Source: Palsa-506 sp963709075 (GTDB taxonomy: Bacteria; Actinomycetota; Actinomycetes; Streptosporangiales; Streptosporangiaceae). From it: a DNA stretch of 64,000 nucleotides. The stretch's first letter is position 1. Every line of letters starts with the position of its first letter. The stretch lies in NCBI GenBank assembly GCA_963709075.1, contig CAVPUY010000009.1, forward strand, positions 1,116,001 through 1,180,000. Reading direction: 5' to 3'. Of this stretch, positions 22,847-31,608 are shown piece by piece. The notes under the pieces are model-generated. The model was given only the letters and a program-made list of their open reading frames with translations. It had not been told where the DNA came from and made no database searches. The translations under genes and the position numbers were made by a program.

Positions 22847-25564
22847 TCAGCCGCTGATCCGAAGGGCGCTTGCGGCGCCGCGGCGGCTGGCCAGCAGCGC
22901 CTGGGCCGACAGCGTCGCCACCGCAAGGATTACCAGGCCGGCGGCGGGAATGACCAGCGCCGCCAGATCGGCCCTGACCGGCACAGGCACGCCCGAGCCG
23001 GTGAAGACCGAGAGGTCGAGCACCGGGGCGAGCAGCGGCACGAGCGCGAGCGCGCAGGCGATCCCGGCCGCGCCGGCGGCAAGCACCGGCGGCAGCGCCT
23101 CGGCGATGACCAGTCGCCGGCCCTGCCCGGCGCCGAGCCCCATGGTCGAAAGCCGGGCCAGGGTCAGCGCCCTGGACCTGGCCGCGAGCACGAGAGTAAG
23201 CAGCAGCACGAGCACGCAGAATCCGGCGGCCGCCGATCCCCCCTGGGCAAAGGCGGCGTAGGCGCCGCGGGGCAGCCGTGCCCCGGTCAGCGCGGCCAGC
23301 ACCCGGGACCGGAACGTGACCGTGGCCTGCGGGAGCACCCGAGCGATCACGGCGGTCAGCGCACCTTCGTCCAGCCGCTGGCCGGTGACAAGCAGGCTGG
23401 TCGGCGGCGCCGCCGCAGGCAGGCCGCTGACTGCCCAGCCGGGCACGACGACGAAGCTCCCGCTGCCCGGCGCGGCAGGCGTGCCGGACAGCAGCCCGGC
23501 CACCCGGACGTGCAGCGTGCCGTACCCGGTCGGCAGGCTCGCGCCGCGCGGCAGCCGGGCGGCGGCGGCGGGCGAGGCGAGCACCGGCACCAGCGCCCCG
23601 GGGCGCTGGCCGCCGGCCGGCTCGGCCAGCAGCCCGGCCCGGACCCGCGGGTAGGGCGTGCCTGCCACTACCGCCGCGTAGCTCGCCGGGCTGACCACGG
23701 CCACGTCGACCGGCGGCCCGCCGTCCGGCGTCGCGACGGTGTCCGCGACAGCCGTCGTCCGGCTGGCTCCCGGCACCGCCGCGACGGCGCGTTCCTCGGC
23801 CGGACTGACCGGGGCGGCCACGGCGTTCAGCCCGATCACCGCATCCGTCCCTGTCGCCCGCCAGGACGCGGCGATCTCGCCGCGCAGCACCGCGGTGCGC
23901 ACCATGAAGCCGAACGCCACCACCGTCAGCGCGAGCACGAGCGCGAACGCGGGCAGCGCCGCGGCTAGCGACGAGCGGGCCGCCCGGGCGAAGCCGACGA
24001 ACGCGGTGACGCCGGGCCGGGCCGCGGCCAGCCGGGCCAGCCCGCGCAGCGCCAGCGGGGACAGCGTGACCACGACGACGGCCGCGGGGACGGCGACCAG
24101 GACCGGCGCCGCGCTGATGAAGAAGTTGATCCCGCCGCTTCGCGGCAGGCCCTGCTGGCGCAAGGTGATCAGGCCGCCGGCGGCCAGCAGCACCGCGGCG
24201 CCCCCGGCCACCCGCCGGCGGGCCGCGGCCGGCCGGCCCGGCGCCGGGTCGAGCGTTCTCGGGCCGCCCGCGCCGGCCCCTCCGGCCGCCCCGCCGGCAT
24301 CCGGCCGGCTGGCCGCGATCAGCGGCGGCGCGGCCAGCGCCACGCCCACGGTCGCAGCGGCCAGCCACCAGGCCAGCGGATCGGGATAGCCCGGCGTCAC
24401 GGCCACCGCGGCGGCCGCGCCGGCCAGCGCGGCCGGGACCGCCGCGGCGGCACCGCCGGCCAGCGCTACGGACGCGAGCTGCGGGCGGGACGCGCCGCGC
24501 GCCCGCATCAGGCCAAGCTCGGCCCGCCGGTGCTCGGCCAGCAGCCTGGCCCCGAGCAGCACCACCACGGCGCCGATCACGGTAAGGCTGACGAAGAGCA
24601 GGGACAGCAGCACGGCGAGGGCGGCGTCGGCCTCGATGAAGGCGAAGAGCCGCTCGGTGAGGCCGGAGTTGACGGTGACGTCGACCGTGCCAGGCGGCAG
24701 GTTAAGCCCGCCCGCCCGGAGGCTGGCGCGGATCAGCTGGCTGTGCAGGGCGGTGACCTGATCGGCGGTCACCCGGCCGAGGGCAAGCGGGAAGTCCCAT
24801 TCCAGCTGGCCGTCGTAGACGGTGATCTCGCCTTGCATGTCAGTGACCTCGCCGGCGCTGACGAACGCGGCGCCGGCCCAGTAGTTGGCGCCGCGGGGGA
24901 TCGGCGGCTCGGGTACCGCCGCGTTCGGGTCGGCGGTCCAGAACGCCGAGCCCGGCCGGACCGGCCGCAGAATCCCGGTCACCGTCAGCCTGACGCCCTC
25001 CGGAGTGGTCAGCCCGGAGCCGACGTGCAGGCCGAACCGGCGGGCGGTGGCCTCGGTAACCGCGATCGGCAGGTGCCTGGCCGGTCCCGCACCCGGGTAG
25101 CGGCCGGCCACCAGGCGGGCGTTGCCGGCCAGCGCGTCCCGGTAGATGAGTTCCACCTTGGGCTTGAAGACGCTGTTGACCGCGCTACGCGCGGCGCCGC
25201 TGACGGTCTCGTACCCGGTCGACATGCCGGACCAGTCGGCCGAGGCCGGCTGCAGCGGCAGCCCGGTCCTGGCCAGGCTGGCGCGCAGCTGGCCGCGGGC
25301 CTCGGCCAGCGTGGCGGCCGGGATCGGGCCCTGGAACGTGGTGGCGAAGCCGGTGTAGTCGCTGGTCACGGTGACCGACCTGACCAGCGGCGGGGCGGCG
25401 GCCAGCGAGGACTGCAGCGCGCTGGTGCGGTAGCCGAGGCTTTGCCGCGGGCCGGCCACGGCGACGAACACGCAGCCGAATACGAGCAGGGCAAGCGCGA
25501 CGCTGGCCGCGCCGCCGGTTCCGGTCAGCGCCGCCCAGCGGGCCCGCAGGCGGCCCGTGCTCAT
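22847..25564 (-). CDS. FtsX/MacB-type ABC transporter permease (second of the operon)
   Basis: 905 residues from ATG 25564, which overlaps the previous permease stop (TCA at 25561-25563). The longer open frame upstream belongs to the antiparallel or shifted coding of that permease. N-terminal membrane anchor GGAASVALALLVFGCVFVAV, then an extracellular domain (SVTVTSDYTGFATTFQGP), a central FtsX helix bundle with a hydrophobic helix AVLLSLLFVSLTVIGAVVVL followed by LGLMRARGASRPQLASVAL, the classic FtsX cytosolic loop. A second such bundle lies near the C-terminus (FCVLVLLLTLVLAARSRALT). Partner of the permease at 25561-29019 and of the two downstream ATPases. Confidence 0.86.
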   Translation of the reverse strand: MSTGRLRARWAALTGTGGAASVALALLVFGCVFVAVAGPRQSLGYRTSALQSSLAAAPPLVRSVTVTSDYTGFATTFQGPIPAATLAEARGQLRASLARTGLPLQPASADWSGMSTGYETVSGAARSAVNSVFKPKVELIYRDALAGNARLVAGRYPGAGPARHLPIAVTEATARRFGLHVGSGLTTPEGVRLTVTGILRPVRPGSAFWTADPNAAVPEPPIPRGANYWAGAAFVSAGEVTDMQGEITVYDGQLEWDFPLALGRVTADQVTALHSQLIRASLRAGGLNLPPGTVDVTVNSGLTERLFAFIEADAALAVLLSLLFVSLTVIGAVVVLLGARLLAEHRRAELGLMRARGASRPQLASVALAGGAAAAVPAALAGAAAAVAVTPGYPDPLAWWLAAATVGVALAAPPLIAASRPDAGGAAGGAGAGGPRTLDPAPGRPAAARRRVAGGAAVLLAAGGLITLRQQGLPRSGGINFFISAAPVLVAVPAAVVVVTLSPLALRGLARLAAARPGVTAFVGFARAARSSLAAALPAFALVLALTVVAFGFMVRTAVLRGEIAASWRATGTDAVIGLNAVAAPVSPAEERAVAAVPGASRTTAVADTVATPDGGPPVDVAVVSPASYAAVVAGTPYPRVRAGLLAEPAGGQRPGALVPVLASPAAAARLPRGASLPTGYGTLHVRVAGLLSGTPAAPGSGSFVVVPGWAVSGLPAAAPPTSLLVTGQRLDEGALTAVIARVLPQATVTFRSRVLAALTGARLPRGAYAAFAQGGSAAAGFCVLVLLLTLVLAARSRALTLARLSTMGLGAGQGRRLVIAEALPPVLAAGAAGIACALALVPLLAPVLDLSVFTGSGVPVPVRADLAALVIPAAGLVILAVATLSAQALLASRRGAASALRISG

Positions 25565-28500
25565 GCCGTCTCCGCCGCGCGCAGCTGGGCCGCCGGGTCC
25601 GGCTTGCTCGCGATGGTGAGCGCGGCAGCGAGCACCGGCACGGTCGCCACCGCGGCGGCCAGCCCGGCCGCCAGGCCCCAGGGGACCTCGATCAGGGCAG
25701 CCGGCACCGGCGCGGCGGCGGTGGCCGTCAGGGTGACCGCCGGGACGAGCAGCTGCGCCAGCCCGGCGCCGAGCAGCAGGCCGGCCGCCGCGGCCGGCCC
25801 GCTCAGCATCAGCTGCTCCAGGCAGAGCTGCCCGGCCTGAGCCGCCCTGGACACGCCGAGCGCCCCGAGCAGCGCGCGCTGCCCGCGGCGCTCCCGTACG
25901 CTCGCCGTCACGCTGACCGAGAACCCGAGCGCGGCCAGCGCCGCCGCGGCGATCGCGATGGCCGGCAGCGCCTGCTGCGGCAGCCCGGACAGCGGGTCGG
26001 CCAGCAGCGCCGCGGCCGTCCTGGCACGGCTGGTGACGATCGTGCCGGGCGGCAGTCCCGCCGCCAGCCCGGCCGGGACCGCCTGCCGCCTGGTCCGCAG
26101 CCACCACTGGCTGACCGGCAGGATGCCGACGAAATCCTTGGTCAGCATGGGCTGCAGGGTGGCCAGGTCGGCGATGATCGCGGCGCCGGTGACGGTCGGG
26201 AACCTGGTGACCATGGCGACGATCCGCGCCTGGACGGTGACGCTGCCGAAGGTCAGCGCCAGCTTGTCACCGACCGAGGCGTCGGCGGCGGCCAGATACG
26301 CCCGGGTGGCGATCACCGGGACCGGCCTGGCGGCCGGCCGGGTGGCGATCGCCAGGGTGCCGTAGAGGGCGGTCGGCGGCCCGGGCTGGCTCGAGTCGGC
26401 CCCGTAGCCCGGCTCGAATCCCAGCAGCTCGCCGCCCGGCCTGGCCGTCGGCGGAAACGCGAGCTGCGGGCCGGCCGGCGGCGTGTGCGGGGCAGCGGAC
26501 ACGCTGATGGCCAGCGCCAGCCCCGGTGCCGACATCGGGCTGATCCAGCTGCCGAGGGCCCGGCCGGTCGCGAACGGCGCAGCGAACGGCCCGGCCCGCC
26601 CGGCCGCGGCGGCGATGCCGCGGATCATCAGCTGCTCCGGGCCGGCCTTCGCCGTGGGCAGCACGTAGGACAGCGTGATCCCGGTCAGGTGCAGCGGATA
26701 GGCAGGCCCGGCCGCGGCCGGCCGGGTCAGCGCGGCGGTCAGCCGGTGCACCCGGCCGTCCGCGGGCAGCGAGCCTGCTGGCAGCGCGTAGCTGACCCCG
26801 GCCGCGTCCATCACGTTCAGCGTCGCCTGCAGCGGGCCAAGCTCAGCCGCCCGGCTCAGGCTCGCCGACACCGCGAGCCTGGCCGGCCTGCCGGGAACGA
26901 AAAGCCCTGCTGCTGCGGGCGGGGTAATCCGGTGCCAGAGCGCGGCCGGGCTCAGCCTGGACAGGTCCGGCCGGAGCAGCACGGTCGGCGCGGCCTTGCG
27001 GGCGGTCAGGGCCAGCAGCTCGCCGGGGCCGGTGTCGCCGACCCGCGCGACCGGCATGGCGTCAAGCACGCCGCGGCCGCTGGTGATGGCCGCCACCTGG
27101 CCAACCGGTACCGGTACCGCGGTGTCCAGCCGGATATCCGCGCCCGTGCTGAACGCCGCCTGGTCGGCCACTGACCGCCGCCAGCTCTGGTGCTGCGCCA
27201 GAACCAGCGTGCTTGTCGCGGTGGCGAGCACCACGAGCAGCACGGTGGCGCCCTGCCGGACCGGGCGCCTGCTGATCTCCCAGCTGGCCATGGCGGCGCT
27301 CAGCCGGCTGCCGCGGGCAGCCAGCCGGTCGCCGGCCCTGGCCGTGACCGGCAGCAGCCGCAGCAGGGCGGCCGTCCCGGCCGCGAGCGCGAGTACCGGT
27401 GCCGCGGTGAGCACCGGGTCGATGCTGAGGCCGCCCTGGCTGCTGGCGGCCACAGCCTGGTACCGGCGCAACTGCCAGAGCGCGACCAGGGCGATCACTA
27501 TCAGCGCCAGGTCGGCGCCCGCCCGGGCGAACGCCGCGGCCCTGGCCGGCCTGGCCAGCTGGCCCCGGGCCGTGCCGGGCGTGGCCGGGCGGAAGACCGG
27601 CCGGAGCAGCAGCACCATGCCGAGCAGGCCGATGAGGCCGGCCGTCCACCAGACCGTGCCCGGGATGCCGGGCAGCCGCAGTCCGGCCGGGCGCAGCGTT
27701 CCTGACCGCGCCAGCCGGGCGGCCAGCCAGCCGCCTGCCAGCGCTCCGGCCAGCACCGTGACCAGGCCAAGCAGGGCCGACTCGGGCCCGCCGAGCCTGG
27801 CCAGCTGCCAGCGCGCACCGCCCCTGGCGCTCAGCAGCGCGGTCTCGCCTTCGCGCTGGCTGGCCAGCAGGCTGGCCGCCAGGGTCAGCGCGGCGACGGC
27901 GAGCAGCAGCAGCTGCAGCGCCCCGATCACCAGCAGCGATCTGGCCACCACGTCGTTCCGCGCGATGCCCTGCAGCAGGCCGGGCAGCTGGCTGGTCACC
28001 TGCAGGCCGCCGAGGTCGGTATTCTGCCCGAGCGCCCGGTCCGCGCTGGCTACCCGGCTGGCCAGCGGCACCAGGGCGGTCGCGCCGATCCGCCCGGTGC
28101 GCGGCAGCACGATCCAGGACGCCGCGCCGACGGCGAGATGACCGCCGGCGAGATGCCCGGTGCCGGGGTGCCCGGCGCCGGGGTGCCCGCCGGCGAGGTG
28201 CCCGGTGCCGGGGTGCCCGGTGCCGAACGCGGACGGGTTCACGATCAGCGGGCCGTAGGTCACGAACCGGCCGGACGCCGTGGAGCCGCCCGCGCCCTCC
28301 GGGGTCAGCCGCCAGTACGGGGCAGCGCGATCCCTGGGCCGGAAGATGCCGGAGACGCGGAAGGTCAGCCGCGCGCTGGTGTCCCGGTCCCGTAGCGCGA
28401 GCAGGTCGCCCGGCTTGAGCCGCAGCTGGCTGGCGACGGTAGCTGGCACGGCGACCGGGATGACCGCGGCGGCCGGGGCTGCCCGTCCCGCCAGCCTCGC

Positions 28501-29019
28501 TGGCTGCCCTGGCCAGGAGCCGGCGGTGAGCACCGCCTGCGCGGCGATGCCGTCCGGCGCGGCGGCCTCGGCCAGCGGCGTCAGCCCGCGACGCGGCGGA
28601 CCGGGCAGCCCGAGCGGGTCCGAGGATTGCGCGCCGCTGATGCTGGCGCCGCCCGCGCCGAAGACGGCCCGCATCGCGCGGCGTACTACCCGGTCGTCCT
28701 GGCGGGCAAACTGGGCGTCGACGGCGCCGCTGACCGAGATCGAGGTGCTGCCTGCCGCGAGCTGCCGGTGTATCGCCTGCGGCAGCGCCCCGGTGGCGAA
28801 ACTGGCCAGCGCGGCCGTCAGCGTCGCGGTGACGACGGCAGTGACCAGGGCGGCGCCGAGCACAAGCCGGTACGAGCCCATCCTGGCGACCAGGAAGGAT
28901 GCCCGCGCCCGCGGCGGCTTGCTGGCTCGCGGCAGGGCGCCCCGGGCGGCCTGATGACGGCCCGGGCCGCGTGCTGTACTCCCGGCCTGCGTGATGTCTC
29001 CCTGGCTGGCGTCCTGCAT
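25561..29019 (-). CDS. Large FtsX-type ABC transporter permease (first of the operon)
   Basis: 1152 residues, intact. N-terminal helix SYRLVLGAALVTAVVTATLT after a basic stretch, an extracellular region, then membrane bundles (SLLVIGALQLLLLAVAALTL followed by LLSARGGARWQLARLGG, the FtsX loop) and a C-terminal bundle with QRALLGALGVSRAAQAGQL. Between residues about 255 and 300 a short tandem repeat of TGHxxxGHP/L units is inserted in the extracellular region. ATG 29019 is the first start; a later methionine in front of the first membrane helix (MGSYRLVLG) is an alternative. It heads the operon 29019 to 21057. Substrate unknown; the family includes lipoprotein and antimicrobial peptide exporters. 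Confidence 0.84.
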   Translation of the reverse strand: MQDASQGDITQAGSTARGPGRHQAARGALPRASKPPRARASFLVARMGSYRLVLGAALVTAVVTATLTAALASFATGALPQAIHRQLAAGSTSISVSGAVDAQFARQDDRVVRRAMRAVFGAGGASISGAQSSDPLGLPGPPRRGLTPLAEAAAPDGIAAQAVLTAGSWPGQPARLAGRAAPAAAVIPVAVPATVASQLRLKPGDLLALRDRDTSARLTFRVSGIFRPRDRAAPYWRLTPEGAGGSTASGRFVTYGPLIVNPSAFGTGHPGTGHLAGGHPGAGHPGTGHLAGGHLAVGAASWIVLPRTGRIGATALVPLASRVASADRALGQNTDLGGLQVTSQLPGLLQGIARNDVVARSLLVIGALQLLLLAVAALTLAASLLASQREGETALLSARGGARWQLARLGGPESALLGLVTVLAGALAGGWLAARLARSGTLRPAGLRLPGIPGTVWWTAGLIGLLGMVLLLRPVFRPATPGTARGQLARPARAAAFARAGADLALIVIALVALWQLRRYQAVAASSQGGLSIDPVLTAAPVLALAAGTAALLRLLPVTARAGDRLAARGSRLSAAMASWEISRRPVRQGATVLLVVLATATSTLVLAQHQSWRRSVADQAAFSTGADIRLDTAVPVPVGQVAAITSGRGVLDAMPVARVGDTGPGELLALTARKAAPTVLLRPDLSRLSPAALWHRITPPAAAGLFVPGRPARLAVSASLSRAAELGPLQATLNVMDAAGVSYALPAGSLPADGRVHRLTAALTRPAAAGPAYPLHLTGITLSYVLPTAKAGPEQLMIRGIAAAAGRAGPFAAPFATGRALGSWISPMSAPGLALAISVSAAPHTPPAGPQLAFPPTARPGGELLGFEPGYGADSSQPGPPTALYGTLAIATRPAARPVPVIATRAYLAAADASVGDKLALTFGSVTVQARIVAMVTRFPTVTGAAIIADLATLQPMLTKDFVGILPVSQWWLRTRRQAVPAGLAAGLPPGTIVTSRARTAAALLADPLSGLPQQALPAIAIAAAALAALGFSVSVTASVRERRGQRALLGALGVSRAAQAGQLCLEQLMLSGPAAAAGLLLGAGLAQLLVPAVTLTATAAAPVPAALIEVPWGLAAGLAAAVATVPVLAAALTIASKPDPAAQLRAAETA

Positions 29020-29397
29020 TCCCGGCTGGGCGTCCGGCCTTACGGCTGGGCGTCCTGCATCCCGGCTGGCATGCTGCTCCCTTCATCATCAGATGCGCAG
29101 CGGCCGCGAGGGGATGCACCGACGCGGAGCATTGATCGAAGTGATGATGAATCGTTGCCTGGGAGGGGGCGCGAGGCGCGGCGGAGGCGGCGGATGCGTG
29201 CCGCCGGCGGCGCGGCTGAGCGCACACGGGGATGGCGGGGGCGTTAGGCAGCGCGAGGGACGGGGGATAAAACCGGTTAAGCCGGGCAACGGTGTTGCGT
29301 GACGGCAAAATTCGTGATCAAGTCAATCGGAAATGTAGAGTATCCTGCTGGCTAGCCCAGTTAACGTGCCTGGCAAGCCCATCCAAGGAGGACCGGC
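29020..29397. other. Divergent intergenic region between the ABC operon and carbonic anhydrase
   Basis: 378 bases without a convincing gene. Near the ABC start a unit of about 20 bases beginning GGCTGG(G)CGTCC repeats three times (29003-29065). An inverted repeat TTCATCATCA (29082-29091) / TGATGATGAA (29142-29151) sits between. The right-hand side is more AT-rich and should hold the carbonic anhydrase promoter, with an AGGAGG site at about 29385-29391. Confidence 0.5.
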
Positions 29398-29889
29398 ATG
29401 ATGTCCGTCACTGACGAGCTGCTCGCGAACAACCAGCGTTACGCCGACAGCTTCAGCGGCCAGCTGCCGATGCCACCGGCGAAGCACGTCGCGGTCGTGG
29501 CCTGCATGGACGCCAGGATGAACGTTTACGCCCTCCTCGGCCTCGCCGAGGGCGACGCCCACGTGATCAGGAACGCCGGCGGGGTCGTCACCGACGACGA
29601 GATCCGTTCCCTGACGATCAGCCAGCGCCTGCTCGGCACCCGCGAGATCATCCTGATCCACCACACCGAGTGCGGCATGCTCACGTTTACCGACGACGAG
29701 TTCAAGGCCGCCATCCAGGCCGAGACCGGCATCAAGCCATCCTGGGCCGCCGAGGCGTTCGGCGATCTCGACGCCGATGTCCGCCAGTCCGTCGCGCGGA
29801 TCAAGGCGAGCCCGTTCATCCCGCACACCGATGCCGTCCGCGGCTTCGTCTTCGACGTCGCGACCGGCAAGCTCAGCGAGGTCAAGTAG
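29398..29889 (+). CDS. Beta-class carbonic anhydrase
   Basis: 163 residues with AGGAGG 7 bases before the ATG pair. Zinc ligands are visible: C36 in VVACMDARM (with the D38/R40 dyad), H89 and C92 in IHHTECGM. The block HVIRNAGGVVTDDEIRSLTI is typical of the short actinobacterial beta-carbonic anhydrases. It interconverts CO2 and bicarbonate in the cytoplasm. Stands alone, divergent from the ABC export operon. Confidence 0.93.
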   Translation: MMSVTDELLANNQRYADSFSGQLPMPPAKHVAVVACMDARMNVYALLGLAEGDAHVIRNAGGVVTDDEIRSLTISQRLLGTREIILIHHTECGMLTFTDDEFKAAIQAETGIKPSWAAEAFGDLDADVRQSVARIKASPFIPHTDAVRGFVFDVATGKLSEVK

Positions 29890-29904
29890 GGCGGGCCGCG
29901 GGTG

Positions 29905-29978
29905 CCGGGCCGTGGCGCCGGGCCGCGGGTGCCGGGCGCCGGGCCGCGGGCGCCGGGCCAGGGCCGCGCGGCTCACCG
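29905..29978. repeat. GC-rich short tandem repeat after the carbonic anhydrase gene
   Basis: Units of roughly CGCGGGTGCCGGGC and CGCGGGCGCCGGGC alternate four to five times between the carbonic anhydrase stop and the convergent PAC2 gene. The repeat is imperfect and could fold into strong GC hairpins that end transcription from both sides. Confidence 0.55.
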
Positions 29979-29994
29979 GATTACCGCGGCTGGC

Positions 29995-30913
29995 TCAGGA
30001 TTCCGGCAGGTCGCCGCGGCCTTGCTGCTCGGCGAGGAAGCGCTCGAACTCGGCGCCGAGTTCCTCCGCGGTCGGCATGCTGTCCGGGTCGTCGCCGAGC
30101 AGGCTCTCCTGCCCGGCGGTGAACGCGTCGTACTGCTCTTCGAGTGACTGCACGACCTCGGCCACCTCGGCCGATCCCTCGACCTGCCTGCCGATCTCGA
30201 TGTCGGTCCGGTGCGCCGCCTCGCGGAGCGCGTCGGACGGCAGCGCCAGGCCGGTTGCCCGCTCGATGGACTCAAGCAGCGTCACGGCCGCGGCCGGGTA
30301 GGCCGCCTGGGCGAGATAATGCGGGACGTGCACGGCGAAACCGAGCGCGGCGCGCTTGTCCTCGCCCAGCCTGAGCTCGAGCAGGCCCGCGGCGCTGCCT
30401 GGCACCTGCAGCCGGTCGACCAGCGGCCGGTAGCCCTCGGTCAGCTCGGGCCGGGTGGCGTGCGCGGTGACGCCGAGCGGCCTGGTGTGCGGGACGCCCA
30501 TCGGGATGCCATGGAAGCCGACCGCGAGCCGCACCCCGAGGGACAGCGACATGGCGCTGACCGCGCTGGTGAAGCCGTCCCACAGGTGATCAGGCTCCGG
30601 GCCGTTGAGCAGCAGGAACGGGACGCCCGGCCGTGTCGTGCATGAGGTAGACGGCCAGCTCGGGTGCCTCGTAGCTTTCCCAGTGGTCCTTGACGAAGTT
30701 CATCGTCGGCCTGCGGGACCGGTAGTCGATCAGCTCGTCAACGTCGAAGGTCGCGACTTCGGTGTGGTCGAGGGTGCCGAGCAGGTGCGCGGCGAGCAGC
30801 CGGCCGGCCCCGCCCGCGTCGATGAACCCATCGAGGTAGTACAGCAGCACGATGTCATCGACCTCGGGCGCGTCCGGGCTCGCCGCATAGAGGTCTCCTG
30901 GATCACGCGCCAC
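29995..30913 (-). CDS. PAC2-family protein (proteasome assembly chaperone-like; one frameshift)
   Basis: GTG 30913 follows GGAGG closely. The first frame reads VDDIVLLYYLDGFIDAGGAG, HLLGTLDHTEVATFDVDEL and RRPTMNFVKDHW. After a shift near 30630 it continues LGVRLAVGFHGIPMGVPHTR, YRPLVDRLQVPGS and HVPHYLAQAAYPAAAVTLLE, and ends in an acidic helix region with EEQYDAFTAGQE. About 305 residues, standard for the actinobacterial PAC2 family. PAC2 proteins relate to proteasome assembly chaperones, but the bacterial role is unproven. The shift lies at a GGGC run, a likely consensus error. Confidence 0.82.
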
Positions 30914-30968
30914 GTTTCGCCGCCTCCTCAGACGTCAGTTCCTACCAGTCTTACCAACGTCCGGTGCT

Positions 30969-30985
30969 GGCTGGACAATCCAGCC
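30969..30985. terminator. Perfect 7-bp hairpin after the GbsR/MarR gene
   Basis: GGCTGGA-CAA-TCCAGCC lies 30 bases past the regulator stop (the gene reads leftwards), between it and the PAC2 start. No long T run follows, so it is a stem-loop terminator candidate only. Confidence 0.4.
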
Positions 30986-31014
30986 CGGCGAAACTTGCCG
31001 CCGCCGGGCCGGGA

Positions 31015-31527
31015 TCAGCGGCCGCCGAGCGCTGCCTTGCGCTCCCGCCACCTGGCCAGCACCAGCGGCAGCTCGGCGCTGACGAACTCGAAGTACTGGG
31101 CCGAGTCGGCCAGCCTGGCCCCGGCCGGAGTGTCCGCGCCGAGCAGCTCGATGCCGTCCCGCAGCACGGCCGTCCACCGGGCCATCAGCCGGTCACGGCT
31201 GCTGATGACCTCGTCCCAGACGTTATCGGGCACCCGGTAGTGGTGCCGGCGGGAGCCGGGTTTCCCCTCCCTGCTGACCATCCCGACGCCGGTGAGGTAC
31301 CTGACCCCCCCGGACACGGCGGCCGGGCTTGCCTGCAGCAGGCCGGCCAGCTCCGCTGCGGTAAGCCGGCCGGAGTCCGCCGCGAGCAGCGCCGCGAACA
31401 CCCGGGCTGGCATCCGCGGGATACCGGCCTCGACCAGCACGGCGGCGAAGCGCTCGGTGAAAAGGCTCACCGCATCCTGGTCCCGCCGCGCGGTCACCGC
31501 GTCGTCGGCAGGCACCGTCTCGGCCAT
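31015..31527 (-). CDS. GbsR/MarR-family winged-helix regulator
   Basis: 170 residues. The wHTH lies at about residues 35-105: GIPRMPARVFAALLAADSG, LTAAELAGLLQASPAAVSG, GVRYLTGVGMVSREGKPGS. The PRMPARV/F opening and the C-terminal helical tail (VSAELPLVLARWRERK) match the GbsR-like subgroup that usually sits divergent to ABC exporters. A perfect palindrome lies between this gene and the ABC genes starting at 31609, so it likely represses the exporter and itself. Confidence 0.88.
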   Translation of the reverse strand: MAETVPADDAVTARRDQDAVSLFTERFAAVLVEAGIPRMPARVFAALLAADSGRLTAAELAGLLQASPAAVSGGVRYLTGVGMVSREGKPGSRRHHYRVPDNVWDEVISSRDRLMARWTAVLRDGIELLGADTPAGARLADSAQYFEFVSAELPLVLARWRERKAALGGR

Positions 31528-31571
31528 CGCCGCATCGCTCCCGGGTTCGCTCAGAGTTCATCCTTTATAAC

Positions 31572-31589
31572 TTTCACGAATTTGTGAAA
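31572..31589. promoter_or_regulatory. Operator palindrome for the GbsR/MarR regulator
   Basis: TTTCAC-GAATTT-GTGAAA is a perfect 6-base-arm inverted repeat in the 81-base gap between the divergent regulator (start 31527) and ABC ATPase (start 31609). It is AT-rich against a GC-rich background, ends 19 bases before the ATPase start, and is well placed to block its promoter. Confidence 0.75.
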
Positions 31590-31608
31590 ACAGCGTAACC
31601 TCTGAATC

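Noticed and set aside
22847..26107. A 1086-residue permease starting at 26107
   Set aside because: The first 180 residues lie over the end of the other permease in another frame. ATG 25564 overlaps that gene's stop and precedes the first membrane helix.
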